Shown: positions 24,077 through 33,781 of the stretch, piece by piece
Layout: every line of letters starts with the position of its first letter
Position numbering within the stretch: position 1 is the first letter of the stretch
NCBI RefSeq assembly: GCF_001267885.1
Contig: NZ_CP012382.1
Span: 5,071,001-5,135,000 of the forward strand
Reading direction: 5' to 3'
Length of the DNA: 64,000 nucleotides
DNA from: Streptomyces ambofaciens ATCC 23877
GTDB taxonomy: Bacteria > Actinomycetota > Actinomycetes > Streptomycetales > Streptomycetaceae
Notes under the pieces: model-generated
Database searches by the model: none
Seen by the model: the letters and a program-made list of their open reading frames with translations, nothing else
Told to the model about the DNA's origin: nothing
Made by a program: the position numbers and the translations under genes

Positions 24077-25783
24077 CTACGGCAGCGCGTGCACGTGTGC
24101 GCCCACCGCGTTGGACCACGCGTTGCCCGCCGTGGCGTCCCAGTTCGTGGACCAGGTCATCGCGCCCCGCAGGTCGGGGTAGGTCCTGGACGGCTTGAAG
24201 GAGCCGCAGTTGCTGCCCTTGGTGAGGCAGTCCAGGGCGGCGTTCACCACCGACGGTGCGACGTAGCCGCCACCCGCCGCCCGGGTGGAGGCCGGGACAC
24301 CGAGGCCCACCTGGGAGGCATCGAGGCCGTTCTCCAGCTGGATGCAGGCCAGCGCGGTGAGGAAGTCGACCGTCCCCTGGGAGTAGACCTTGCCGTCGCA
24401 GCCCAGCATGGAACCGCTGTTGTAGTACTGCATGTTGACGACCGTGAGGATGTCCTTCACGTTCAGCGCGGTGCGGAAGTACGAGCCCGACGTCGACTGC
24501 ATGTCGATGGTCTGCGGCGCCATCGTCAGGATCATGTCCGGGCCCGCCTTCGCCGACAGGGCGCGCAGGGCCTGCGTCATGTAGGTCGGGTTGAGGCCGT
24601 TCTCCAGGTCGATGTCGACGCCGTCGAAGCCGTACTCCTGCATCACGGCGTACACCGAGTTGGCGAAGTTGGCCGCGGAGGCGGAGTCGTTCACCGAGAC
24701 GGTGCCCTTCTCGCCGCCCACCGAGATGATGACCTTCTTCCCGGCGGCCTGCTTGGCCCGTACGTCGGCCTTGAACTGGTCGACGGTGTAGCCGCCGAGC
24801 CCGGCCGAGTCGAGGTTGAAGGTGACCGCGCCCGGAGTGGTCGTCGCGTCCGCGAAGGAGACCGCGATGATGTCGTACTGGGAGGAGACGTCGGAGATCC
24901 GCTGGACCGCCGCCCCGTTGTTGAAGTTCTGCCAGTAGCCGGTCACCGCGTGCCTCGGCAGGTCGCCGCCCCCGCCGCCGCCCTGCTCGGTGGTGCGGGC
25001 CGTCACGGCCGTCGACTTCACGGACTCGCCCGCCGCGTTCGTCGCCGTGACCTGGAAGGAGTACGAGGTGGCCGCCGCGAGGCCGGTCACCGTCGCCGAG
25101 GTGCCGGTCACCGCGGTCACCTTCGTGCCGTTGCGGTAGATGCTGTAGCCGGTGGCGCCGGAGACCGCGTTCCAGGCCAGGGACGCCGACGACGAGGTCG
25201 TACCGGTGACGTTCAGGCCCGCCGGGGCGCCCGGAACGGTGGGTCCGGGACCGTCGCCGCCCCCGCCGCCGTCCGGACCGAAGACCGACAGGTCGTCGAC
25301 GTGGTAGGCCGCCTGTCCGTACCAGCCGTGGGTGTACACCGTCACCGAGGTCGTCGTGGAGCCCGTGGTGAACCTGGTCGACAGCTGCTTCCAGGAGGCC
25401 GAGTCGGGGGTCCAGGTGGACACGTCCGTCGTGCCCGTGCCCGTGACGCCCAGGTAGGAGTACCCGCCCTGCACCCAGGCGCTCAGCGTGTACGTCGAGC
25501 CGGGCTTGACCTTCACCGTCTGGGAGCAGCGGGCGTTGTCCTGGCCGTTCGGCGTTGCCTTGAGCGCGGCCGAGCCGCCGTGGACCGGGGAGGAGACCGT
25601 CGTGCCGCTGTTCGCGGAGCAGGACCAGTCGCTCAGTCCGGCCTCGAAGCCGGCGTTCTTCGCGTTGTTGACGTCGGCGGCGGACGCCTGGCCGACGGCC
25701 GTGACCGAGAGGGCGAGCGCGGCGGTGACGGCTCCCGCCCAGAACTGCGTGCGTCTGCCGGGCCGTCTGCGTACGGGCTCCAT
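24077..25783 (-). CDS. chiA: Secreted family 18 chitinase with carbohydrate-binding and fibronectin III modules
   Basis: 568 aa from ATG 25783. Signal peptide to QASAADVNN (about residue 34). CBM-like beta-sandwich (about 35-165: NAGFEAGLSDWSCSANSG onward). Gly-rich linker, one FnIII domain (about 180-265: VPGAPAGLNVTGTTSSSA ...), second Gly-rich linker, then GH18 barrel with the catalytic DGVDIDLEN motif (Glu394 as acid/base) and the SVGGEKGT strand. It hydrolyses chitin to chito-oligosaccharides. Two DasR-like palindromes in its promoter imply control by GlcNAc metabolism. The symbol chiA rests on recalled gene order in S. coelicolor and is less sure than the family. Confidence 0.92.
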   Translation of the reverse strand: MEPVRRRPGRRTQFWAGAVTAALALSVTAVGQASAADVNNAKNAGFEAGLSDWSCSANSGTTVSSPVHGGSAALKATPNGQDNARCSQTVKVKPGSTYTLSAWVQGGYSYLGVTGTGTTDVSTWTPDSASWKQLSTRFTTGSTTTSVTVYTHGWYGQAAYHVDDLSVFGPDGGGGGDGPGPTVPGAPAGLNVTGTTSSSASLAWNAVSGATGYSIYRNGTKVTAVTGTSATVTGLAAATSYSFQVTATNAAGESVKSTAVTARTTEQGGGGGGDLPRHAVTGYWQNFNNGAAVQRISDVSSQYDIIAVSFADATTTPGAVTFNLDSAGLGGYTVDQFKADVRAKQAAGKKVIISVGGEKGTVSVNDSASAANFANSVYAVMQEYGFDGVDIDLENGLNPTYMTQALRALSAKAGPDMILTMAPQTIDMQSTSGSYFRTALNVKDILTVVNMQYYNSGSMLGCDGKVYSQGTVDFLTALACIQLENGLDASQVGLGVPASTRAAGGGYVAPSVVNAALDCLTKGSNCGSFKPSRTYPDLRGAMTWSTNWDATAGNAWSNAVGAHVHALP

Positions 25784-25830
25784 GGGGGCCTCCGCTGGGG
25801 GTGTGGGGGCGTTGCGGTGTGTCCGCCCAA

Positions 25831-25846
25831 GGTGGTCCAGACCAAT
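25831..25846. promoter_or_regulatory. DasR-like operator (dre) 1 of the chitinase
   Basis: Contains TGGTCCAGACCA (25833-25844), close to the known DasR consensus AGTGGTCTAGACCACT and to the 12-bp repeats described in Streptomyces chitinase promoters. It is 50 bp upstream of the start. Confidence 0.8.
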
Positions 25847-25861
25847 TGAGGGTGTCAAGAG

Positions 25862-25877
25862 GTAGGTCCGGACCAAG
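25862..25877. promoter_or_regulatory. DasR-like operator (dre) 2 of the chitinase
   Basis: Contains AGGTCCGGACCA (25864-25875) with a perfect GGTCCGGACC core. Its centre is 31 bp (three helical turns) from that of site 1. A minus-strand TTGACA (-35 like, 25853-25858) sits between the two, so a DasR pair would flank RNA polymerase. Confidence 0.7.
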
Positions 25878-26133
25878 TGGGCCGTCGAGCGGCGGACTTG
25901 GCGTGCGCCGGGAGGAAAAGGCCGGGGTGGGCGGGAACGCGACCGGGAAATGCTCAACCTGTCCTGATTTGGCGCACCTTGTACATCACAAGTTGTTCCA
26001 CAGCTGTAGGAAACGCTGTTCTCCGGTCACAGACGCGTGGATACAGTGCTCAGGTAGTCACGCAGTGAAGTCATCCGGGTGTGCCGGAGTAACACCGGTG
26101 CACCGAAGGGCATGGGGAGACGGGGAGCCGCGC
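25878..26133. promoter_or_regulatory. Intergenic promoter region ahead of the pilus locus
   Basis: No coding frame seen. An AT-rich segment at 25960-26047 contains a CTTGT/ACAAG inverted repeat (25978-25992) and a TACAGT -10-like box (26042-26047) with TTCTCC 17 bp upstream. A plus-strand promoter for the gene at 26134 is likely here. Confidence 0.4.
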
Positions 26134-27015
26134 GTGCCAACTGCCATTGCCGTGACCAGTGCCGACATGGCGCTGCCGCCGCACGACGAGCGGACGCTGC
26201 CCGCGGTCGTGCTCCAGGACGTGGACCGGCGTCCGCTGGAGCAGGTGCTGGCCGAGCTGCAGGCGCTGGTCGACCAGCACGGCCACCTGATCGTGGTGTG
26301 CTCCCGGGCCGTCCCGACGAGCGTGGAACGACGGCTGCACACCGTCCGCGGCCTCCTGGAGACCGACCGGATCGCCCTGTTCCGGCCGCCGCTCCCGCCG
26401 CTCGGACTCGCCGTGCTGGCCCGTCAGCTGCGGCAGCTCGCCTCCTGCGACCTCAGCCCCGGCGTCCTCGCCTCGGCCGGCCGCCTGCTGACCCACTACC
26501 TCCACGCCGGTGCGCTCCTCGGCTCCGTCGCCCGGCTCGACCACGTCCCCGTCGGCCTCAAGTCGCACGCCAGGTCCTGGATGCCCGGCAGCCAGTTCGG
26601 GGTCGTCGCGCATCCCGTGCCCCAGCTGGTGAAGATCGGGCCCGAGGCCGCCCTGGAGGGACCCGAGTTCGGCACGTGGCTGCTCGTCGCCAAGGGACAG
26701 CTCCCCTCCGACTGGGTCACCGGCACCCTCGCCCCCTCCTGGCGGGCCCAGGGGCTGCGCGAGGCACCGCTGCCCGCCGAGTCCGCGAGCTGGTGGGGGA
26801 CCGGGAAGCTGACCGAGTTCTGCGCCTACCTGCCCGACCTGTCCGTCCTCTACCAGCTGGTCACCTCGGTGCGGCAGAGCCGGTGCCACTGGTGCGGCAT
26901 CGACGTCATCGGCGACCGCTGCGTCTTCTGCTCCGCGACGCCGCCCGAGTACGAACGGCGGCCCGAGGCAGGCCGCTCCCTCCAGCACCGGGAGAGACGC
27001 GCGCTCACGGGGTAG
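26134..27015 (+). CDS. Hypothetical protein with C-terminal zinc ribbon, upstream of the Tad locus
   Basis: 293 aa from a GTG at 26134 with GGGGAG upstream; the frame is open further 5' but lacks coding character. Residues 20-130 are a mixed alpha/beta region (VLQDVDRRPLEQVLAELQALV, HLIVVCSRAVPTSVERRLHTV). The C-terminus has two CxxC pairs, CHWCG and CVFC, which should bind zinc. No signal peptide or membrane helix. Its position as the first gene before cpaB suggests a cytosolic accessory factor of the pilus locus; function unknown. Confidence 0.7.
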   Translation: MPTAIAVTSADMALPPHDERTLPAVVLQDVDRRPLEQVLAELQALVDQHGHLIVVCSRAVPTSVERRLHTVRGLLETDRIALFRPPLPPLGLAVLARQLRQLASCDLSPGVLASAGRLLTHYLHAGALLGSVARLDHVPVGLKSHARSWMPGSQFGVVAHPVPQLVKIGPEAALEGPEFGTWLLVAKGQLPSDWVTGTLAPSWRAQGLREAPLPAESASWWGTGKLTEFCAYLPDLSVLYQLVTSVRQSRCHWCGIDVIGDRCVFCSATPPEYERRPEAGRSLQHRERRALTG

Positions 27016-27087
27016 GCCCGTACCGCACCCGCCCGCTCCGCCATCCGATCCGGCTCGACCGATTCCCCCAATGAGGTTGCACGGCTC

Positions 27088-27795
27088 ATGAACTCCCGTC
27101 AGCGCCGCGGCATCATCCTGCTGATCCTGTCGGTCCTGTGCGCCCTCGGCGCGTTCGCCGGCGTGCTGTCCGTCGTCAACGACGTGAAGTCCAAGGTCGG
27201 GCCCGAGGTCACCGCCTACCGGCTCAAGAACGAGGTGCAGCCCTACACGCCCCTCGACGCGGGGCAGTTCGAGAGGATCGAGATGCCCGAGCGCTGGCTG
27301 TCGGAGAACGCCGTCACCGACCTCGGCCAGGTCCGCGGGAAGATCGCGGTGACGACGCTGAAGGCGGGCTCGCTGCTCCAGAGCGACATGATCGTCGACC
27401 AGCCCGCCCTTCAGCCGGGGCAGCAGGAGGTCGCCATCATGATCGACGCGGCGACCGGCGTGGCCGGCAAGATCACGCCGGGCTCCACCGTCAACGTGTA
27501 CGCGACCTTCGAGGGGGAGCGGGAGGGGGACCCCGCCCAGTCCAAGATCATCGTGACGAACGCCCGGGTCATCGACGTCGGCGACCTGACCGCGCTGAAG
27601 CCCGACGAGGACAGCCGCGACCGCGAACCCACCGACGCCGTCCCCATCACCTTCGCACTGTCCACCATCGACGCCCAGCGCATCACCTACGCCGAGTCGT
27701 TCGCCCAGCGGGTCCGGCTCGCGCTGGTGGCACCCGGCGGCGGCACCACGGTCCCGGACAAGGACCGGACGTACGAACTCGCGAAGGACAAGTGA
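27088..27795 (+). CDS. cpaB: Flp pilus assembly protein CpaB/RcpC (SAF domain)
   Basis: 235 aa. Short cytoplasmic N-terminus (MNSRQRRG), one membrane helix (IILLILSVLCALGAFAGVL), then a SAF-type domain (about 45-115: YTPLDAGQFERIEMPERW ... LKAGSLLQSDMI) and a RcpC-like C-terminal domain (PGQQEVAIMIDAATGVAGKITPGSTVNVYATF). In Tad systems this protein organises the envelope part of the machine. Eight bases separate it from the next gene. Confidence 0.85.
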   Translation: MNSRQRRGIILLILSVLCALGAFAGVLSVVNDVKSKVGPEVTAYRLKNEVQPYTPLDAGQFERIEMPERWLSENAVTDLGQVRGKIAVTTLKAGSLLQSDMIVDQPALQPGQQEVAIMIDAATGVAGKITPGSTVNVYATFEGEREGDPAQSKIIVTNARVIDVGDLTALKPDEDSRDREPTDAVPITFALSTIDAQRITYAESFAQRVRLALVAPGGGTTVPDKDRTYELAKDK

Positions 27796-27802
27796 GACCC
27801 GT

Positions 27803-29052
27803 ATGCCCACGAGGATCCTCCCGGCAGTCGGCGACGCGGACGCCGCACGGTCCGTCACGACCCTGCTCAGCCAGCTCCCGGACGCCGAACCGGTGGCCCC
27901 GGTCGTCGACTCCACCCAACTCGTCGACACCCTCGCCCGGCTGGCCGCCGAGTCGGTCGACGAACTGCCCGAGGTCGTCGTCGTCCACGAGCGCATCGGC
28001 CCGGTACCGGCCCTGGAGCTGATCCGCGAGGTCGCCCTGCGCTTCCCCGCCGTCGGCGTCATCCTTGTCACCTCCGACCCCGGCCCCGGCCTCTTCCAGG
28101 CCGCCATGGACCACGGCGCCCGCGGTCTGGTCGCCCTGCCGCTCAACTACGAGGAACTCGCCAGCCGCGTCCACGCGGTCGCCCAGTGGTCCGTGGGCGT
28201 ACGCCGGCATCTGGGCAGCGGCGGCGACGTGTTCACCGGGGCCGGCGGCACCGTCGTCACGGTCAGCGGCGCCAAGGGCGGGGTGGGGGCCTCCCTCACG
28301 GCGATCCAGCTGGCCCTCGCCGCCCAGGCGTCGGGCCGTCCCACCGCCCTGGTCGACATGGACCTCCAGACCGGCGACATCGCCTCCTACCTGGACGTCC
28401 AGTTCCGCCGGTCCGTGGCCGACCTCGCCACCATCACGGACATCTCCCCGCGGGTCCTGGCCGACGCCGTCTTCCGCCACGACACCGGCCTCGCCCTGCT
28501 GCTCGCCCCCGGCGAGGGGGAACGCGGCGAGGACGTCACCGACCGCGCCGCCCGCCAGATCGTCGGCGCCCTGCGCTCCCGCTACGAGGTCGTCGTCATC
28601 GACTGCGGCGCCCAGCTCGGGGGCGCCGGGGCGGCGGCGGTGGAGATGGCCGACACGGCGCTGCTGGTCACCACCCCGGACGTGGTCGCCGTGCGGGGCG
28701 CCAAGCGGGCGGTGCGGATGTGGGACCGGCTGCAGATCCGCAAGGCGGAGGAGACCACCGTGGTCGTCAACCGGCACACCCGCGCCACGGAGATCCAGCC
28801 CGCGCTGATCCAGAGGATCACCGGCACGCTGGTCGCCGCCACCGCCGTCCCCGCCAACTTCAAGGAGCTCCAGGGCGCCGTGGACGCCGGCCGCGTCCAC
28901 GAACTGGACAGCAGGAGCACGGTGAAGCAGGCCCTGTGGGCCCTCGCGGGCGAACTGGGCCTGGTCAAGGCGGCCGCGGCCGACCGGAAGGGCGGCCGGT
29001 TCCGCGGCGACCGGGGGTCGGCGGGCATCCGGCGGCGGAAGGACGGTGGGGG

Positions 29053-29056
<4 letters not shown>
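27803..29056 (+). CDS. tadZ: Flp pilus protein TadZ/CpaE (receiver-like plus MinD/ParA-type ATPase)
   Basis: 417 aa. Residues 1-130 form an atypical receiver-like domain (EVVVVHERIGPVPALELIREVALRFPAVGVILVTS). The ATPase follows with a deviant Walker A GAKGGVGAS, switch I LVDMDLQTGDIASYLD, and Walker B VVIDCGAQLG. TadZ marks the pole or site of pilus assembly and recruits the TadA ATPase. The C-terminal tail is basic. The stop overlaps the start of the next gene. Confidence 0.88.
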
Positions 29057-29568
<512 letters not shown>

Positions 29569-29569
29569 G

Positions 29570-29932
29570 ATGCCGTACTCCGTGCGCGGCCGGGCGAGGG
29601 ACCGGGGCCAGGTGGCCATCGAGTACCTCGGCTTCCTCCCGATCCTGATCATCGTCGGCATGGCCGTCGTACAGCTCGGCCTGATCGCCTACACCGCTCA
29701 GCAGGCCGGGACCGCCGCCCGGGCCGGCGCGCGCGGGGCCTCGCTCGACCAAAGCGCGCAGGCGGCGTGCGCGGCGGCCGTCAGCGGCTGGCTGGCCGAC
29801 GGCACCGACTGCCCGGAGTCCCGGGGCGGCGACGAGGTGACGGTCACCGCCACCGTCGAGATCCCCTCGATCGTCCCGGGCTGGAACTTCGGCCCCGCCA
29901 CCAGGACCGCCACCATGCCGCTGGACCACTGA
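29570..29932 (+). CDS. TadE-like pseudopilin
   Basis: 120 aa, ATG one base after the previous stop. Short basic leader (MPYSVRGRARDR), signature RGQVAIEYLGFLP (Gly, then Glu and Tyr at +5 and +6), one hydrophobic helix (LIIVGMAVVQLGLIAYTA), then a 65-residue exported domain with two Cys (QAAC, TDCP). Minor pseudopilins of this type prime or stabilise Flp pili. Confidence 0.87.
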   Translation: MPYSVRGRARDRGQVAIEYLGFLPILIIVGMAVVQLGLIAYTAQQAGTAARAGARGASLDQSAQAACAAAVSGWLADGTDCPESRGGDEVTVTATVEIPSIVPGWNFGPATRTATMPLDH

Positions 29933-29950
29933 CCGAGGAGCCGGAGACGC

Positions 29951-31288
29951 ATGAGCCTGCGCGCACGCATCCACTCCCCCGAGGAGCACGGCAGCCGGGG
30001 CGAGGACACGCACCTGGTGGCCTCCTACCGGGCCAAGCTGCTGGAGGAGATCGACCTCGCCGAGATGAGTTCGCTGGCGACGGCCGAGCGCCGGGCCCGC
30101 CTCGAACGGGTCCTCGGCCACATCATCAGCCGCGAGGGCCCGGTCCTCTCCACCGTCGAACGCGCCCAGCTGATCCGCCGGGTCGTGGACGAGGCCCTCG
30201 GCCTCGGCATCCTGGAACCGCTGCTGGAGGACGCCTCGATCACGGAGATCATGGTCAACGGCCCGGACGCGATCTTCGTGGAGCGCGGGGGCCGCGTCGA
30301 GCAGCTCCCGCTCCGCTTCGCCTCCAACGACCAGCTGATGCAGACCATCGAACGCATCGTCTCGACGGTCAACCGCCGCGTGGACGAGTCCAACCCGATG
30401 GTCGACGCCCGCCTCCCCTCCGGAGAGCGCGTCAACGTCATCATCCCGCCGCTGTCCCTGACCGGCGCCACCCTCACCATCCGCCGCTTCCCCCGCTCCT
30501 TCACCCTCCAGGAACTGATCGGCCTCGGCTCGCTCGACGAGCACATGCTGTACCTGCTCGCCGGCCTGGTGCGGGCCCGCTTCAACATCATCGTCTCCGG
30601 CGCGACCGGCACCGGGAAGACCACCCTCCTCAACGCCCTCTCCGGCCTGATCCCGGAGACCGAACGCATCATCACCATCGAGGACTCGGCGGAACTCCAG
30701 CTCCAGCAGGCCCACGTGATCCGGCTGGAGTCCCGTCCGCCCAACGTCGAGGGCCAGGGCCGGGTCACGATCCGCGACCTGGTCCGCAACTCGCTGCGCA
30801 TGCGCCCCGACCGCATCGTCGTCGGCGAGGTCCGCGGCGGCGAGTCGCTGGACATGCTCCAGGCCATGTCGACCGGCCACGACGGCTCCCTCGCCACCGT
30901 GCACGCCAACAGCGCCGAGGACGCCCTGATGCGGCTCCAGACCCTCGCCTCCATGTCGGACGTCGAGATCCCCTTCGTCGCCCTGCACGACCAGATCAAC
31001 AGCTCCGTCGACGTCATCGTCCAGCTCACCCGGTTCGCCGACGGCGCCCGCCGCATCACGGAGATCGCCCTGCTGGCCAGCCACGGCGGCGAGCCGTACC
31101 GCCTGGCCACGGTCGCCCGCTTCAACGCCCGGCCGATGACCGGCGACGGCCGCGTCGACGGCGTCTTCGAGTACCACCCCCTGCCGCGCCGCACCGCCGA
31201 ACGCCTCTACATGGCGAGCCAGCCCATCCCGCAGGCCTTCGGCGTGGCCCACACCGCGGACCAGCTCGCCACCCGAGAAGCCAGGTAG
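29951..31288 (+). CDS. tadA: Flp pilus/type II secretion ATPase TadA (CpaF)
   Basis: 445 aa. N-terminal domain with ITEIMVNGPDAIFVERGG, then the secretion ATPase core. Walker A is GATGTGKTTLLNAL (Lys223), the Asp box contains ITIEDSAELQL, Walker B is RPDRIVVGEVRGGESLDML, and the His box is STGHDGSLATVHANS. It hexamerises at the membrane and drives pilus assembly with TadB and TadC. A single TadA is present, so it may serve extension and retraction. Confidence 0.95.
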   Translation: MSLRARIHSPEEHGSRGEDTHLVASYRAKLLEEIDLAEMSSLATAERRARLERVLGHIISREGPVLSTVERAQLIRRVVDEALGLGILEPLLEDASITEIMVNGPDAIFVERGGRVEQLPLRFASNDQLMQTIERIVSTVNRRVDESNPMVDARLPSGERVNVIIPPLSLTGATLTIRRFPRSFTLQELIGLGSLDEHMLYLLAGLVRARFNIIVSGATGTGKTTLLNALSGLIPETERIITIEDSAELQLQQAHVIRLESRPPNVEGQGRVTIRDLVRNSLRMRPDRIVVGEVRGGESLDMLQAMSTGHDGSLATVHANSAEDALMRLQTLASMSDVEIPFVALHDQINSSVDVIVQLTRFADGARRITEIALLASHGGEPYRLATVARFNARPMTGDGRVDGVFEYHPLPRRTAERLYMASQPIPQAFGVAHTADQLATREAR

Positions 31289-31324
31289 GAACCGAACCGA
31301 TGGAAACCGAGTAGGTACCGCCCG

Positions 31325-32269
31325 ATGGAACTGGACACGCTCGTCACGCTCACCACCGGCGTCACGCTGCTCACCTGCACCCTGGCGGTCGTGGGCCTGC
31401 ACTCCTACGCCGCCGGCAAGGCCCAGCGCGACGCCCTGGTCGACCGCCTCTCCGCCACGGGCCGGCTCGCCCCCTCCGGCCGCCGGCGCCGCTTCCGCAC
31501 CCTGGACCGCCGCCTGCGCCGCACGAGACTCGGCCGGCAGCTGGAGCTCCGCCTGGCGGCGACCGGCCTGGACATCACACCCGGCGAGTTCTTCGCCTAC
31601 ATGCTCGCGTCGGTCGCCGGCCTGTGGCTGATCGGCCAGGCCGCCCTGGCACCCTTCTTCGGCCCGCTCGCCGGCCTCCTCGGCATCGGGGTGGCGGTGC
31701 AGTTCCTGAACTGGCAGCGCCAGAAACGCATCGAGAAGTTCATCAACCAGCTCCCCGAACTCGCCCGCATCCTCGCCAACGCCACCCAGGCCGGCCTCGC
31801 CCTGCGCACCGCCATCGGCATGGCCGCGGAGGAGCTGGAGGCCCCGGCGGGCGAGGAGCTCGGCAAGGTGGCCGACCAACTGGCCCTCGGCGCCTCGATG
31901 GACGACGCCCTCGGTGAACTCGGCGAGCGCCTCCCCTCCCGCGAACTCGTCGTCCTGGTCACCACCCTCGTCCTGTCCAACCGCGCGGGCGGCCAGGTGG
32001 TCAGCGCCCTGCGCAACCTGACGGAGACGCTGGAGGAGCGCAAGGAGACCCGGCGCGAGGTCCGCACCCAGCTCTCCCAGGTGAGCATGACCTCGTACGC
32101 CGTCCCCGTCCTCGGTGTCGGCTCGTTGTTCCTCATGAACGGCGTGAAGGACGGCGCCCTGGAGCGCATGACGGGCTCCCCGGCCGGCCAGGCCGCGGTG
32201 ATCATCGCCTTCGCGCTCTACGCCGTCGGCTTCGTCCTCATCCGCCGCCTGTCCCGCATCGACGTCTGA
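31325..32269 (+). CDS. tadB: Flp pilus platform protein TadB
   Basis: 314 aa. N-terminal helix, Arg-rich linker, paired membrane helices (about 80-135), the T2SSF domain NQLPELARILANATQAGLALRTAI ... LREV-type segment, and two C-terminal membrane helices. Forms the inner-membrane platform with TadC on which TadA acts. Confidence 0.92.
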   Translation: MELDTLVTLTTGVTLLTCTLAVVGLHSYAAGKAQRDALVDRLSATGRLAPSGRRRRFRTLDRRLRRTRLGRQLELRLAATGLDITPGEFFAYMLASVAGLWLIGQAALAPFFGPLAGLLGIGVAVQFLNWQRQKRIEKFINQLPELARILANATQAGLALRTAIGMAAEELEAPAGEELGKVADQLALGASMDDALGELGERLPSRELVVLVTTLVLSNRAGGQVVSALRNLTETLEERKETRREVRTQLSQVSMTSYAVPVLGVGSLFLMNGVKDGALERMTGSPAGQAAVIIAFALYAVGFVLIRRLSRIDV

Positions 32270-32281
32270 GGAGGTGACGAC

Positions 32282-33175
32282 ATGACACCGGGACTGCTCC
32301 TCGCCGCGCTCATGGCCGTGAGCGTCTGGGGCGTCTTCGCCGGCATCCGCATGTACCGGGCCGACGCCAAGCTCCCCGGCGACCTCGCCCTCGCCCTGGA
32401 GGTCGGCTCCACCCGCACCGGCGCCGTCGACTCCCTCATCGACCGCATGGGCATGCGGTACGCCCCCGCCGTCCTGCGCCTGATGGGCCCGGCCCTGGTC
32501 GCCCGGTACCGCCGCCGCATCGACCTGGCCGGCAACCCCGGCGGCCTGACCATCGACCGCTACGCCGCCCGCCGCGCGGTCTACGGCTTCCTGGGCGCCG
32601 TCGGGTTCCTCGTCTTCCTCCTCCGCGGCCAGTACGTGGTCGCCCTGCTCCTCCTCGCCTTCGGCGCGTTCTGGACGGAGGTCGGCATCTGGTCGGCGAT
32701 CCGCATCCGCAAGGACGTGATCGAGCGCACCCTTCCCGACTTCCTGGACGTGCTGGCGGTCGTGGTCAGCGCCGGCCTCGGCTTCCGCCAGGCCCTGGAC
32801 CGCGTGGCCACCCGTTACGAGGGCCCCTGGGCGGACGAACTCCGCATCACCCTGCGCCAGATGGACCTGGGCATGAGCCGCCGCGAGGCCTTCGCGGAGC
32901 TGCGCCGGCGCAACGACTCCGAACAGGTGGCGATGTTCGTGACCGCACTCCAGCAGGGCGAGGAACTGGGCGCCCCCATCGTCGACACCCTGGTCTCGCT
33001 GGCCAAGGACATGCGCCGCACCGACGCCCAGAACGCCCGCCGCAAGGCGGCCCGCGCGGTACCCAAGGCCACGATGATGATCACGACCTTCATGGTCCCG
33101 GCCACGATGATCCTCCTCGGCGCAGGTCTGATCCTGGGCTCGGGGACGGACTTCGGGTCCATCACGGGGGAGTAG
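32282..33175 (+). CDS. tadC: Flp pilus platform protein TadC
   Basis: 297 aa. Same architecture as TadB, with the T2SSF signature LPDFLDVLAVVVSAGLGFRQ, the downstream MSRREAFAELRRRND and FVTALQQGEELGAPI helices, and terminal membrane segments (MMITTFMVPATMILLGAGLIL). GAGGTGAC precedes the ATG. Last gene of the compact cpaB-tadC run before a 405-bp gap. Confidence 0.92.
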   Translation: MTPGLLLAALMAVSVWGVFAGIRMYRADAKLPGDLALALEVGSTRTGAVDSLIDRMGMRYAPAVLRLMGPALVARYRRRIDLAGNPGGLTIDRYAARRAVYGFLGAVGFLVFLLRGQYVVALLLLAFGAFWTEVGIWSAIRIRKDVIERTLPDFLDVLAVVVSAGLGFRQALDRVATRYEGPWADELRITLRQMDLGMSRREAFAELRRRNDSEQVAMFVTALQQGEELGAPIVDTLVSLAKDMRRTDAQNARRKAARAVPKATMMITTFMVPATMILLGAGLILGSGTDFGSITGE

Positions 33176-33580
33176 GGGAGGTGGACCACATGCCGGCCAC
33201 GCGACCGGGGACGAGGGGGGACGTCAACCAACAGAGTGCGACTGCACACGGAACAACGACATCAACATCCCGCAATTCGTGGCCCAGTAGGGCCACATCC
33301 AACCAAATCCTTTCGCAGCTGCAATCAACTGTGAGACAGTCGTTGACTGGTACGCCCGACAGGTCGAGGTTCCCACTGGAGGCGGGGGAGGTGGAGCTCG
33401 TGGACCACGTCGTGCCCGGCACGACCACCCCGGACCTCCGTCCCCGCCCGCCCCACGGCCACCGCCCGGCGGCGGGAACCGGCGGGACCTCGACGGACCG
33501 GCTCACAGCACCCGGCGCGGCCTGCGAAGGGGCCCTGCGGTCCTCGGACCCGAGGACCGTCCACCCTGGAGGGGAACACC
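33176..33580. promoter_or_regulatory. 405-bp gap upstream of the Flp pilin gene
   Basis: No credible gene. The centre (about 33220-33350) is clearly more AT-rich than its flanks. It holds an inverted repeat ACTGT/ACAGT (33329-33341, 3-bp loop) and a TTGACT -35-like box (33343-33348) without a convincing -10. Separate, stronger transcription of the major pilin than of the machine genes is common, and a pilin promoter is likely here. Confidence 0.45.
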
Positions 33581-33781
33581 ATGACCAACTGGCTCCGCAC
33601 CACCGCCACCCACCTGCACACCCGCGCCAACGCCCGCGACGACAGGGGCCAGACGGCGGTGGAGTACCTGGGGATCATCGCGGTGGTGGTCGCGATCGTG
33701 CTGGCGATCACGGGGACGGACATCGGGCAGACGATCTACAACGCGATCACCGACAAGATCACCGAGGTCACCGGTGTCTGA
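33581..33781 (+). CDS. flp: Flp/Fap-type major pilin
   Basis: 66 aa. Leader of 23 residues, the type IVb prepilin site G/QTAVEY (Glu at +5, Tyr at +6), then the single hydrophobic helix LGIIAVVVAIVLAI and a short polar end (TDIGQTIYNAITDKITEVTGV). This is the classic layout of a Flp pilin subunit. GGAGGGGAA lies upstream of the ATG. The stop codon overlaps the next start by one base. Confidence 0.9.
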   Translation: MTNWLRTTATHLHTRANARDDRGQTAVEYLGIIAVVVAIVLAITGTDIGQTIYNAITDKITEVTGV

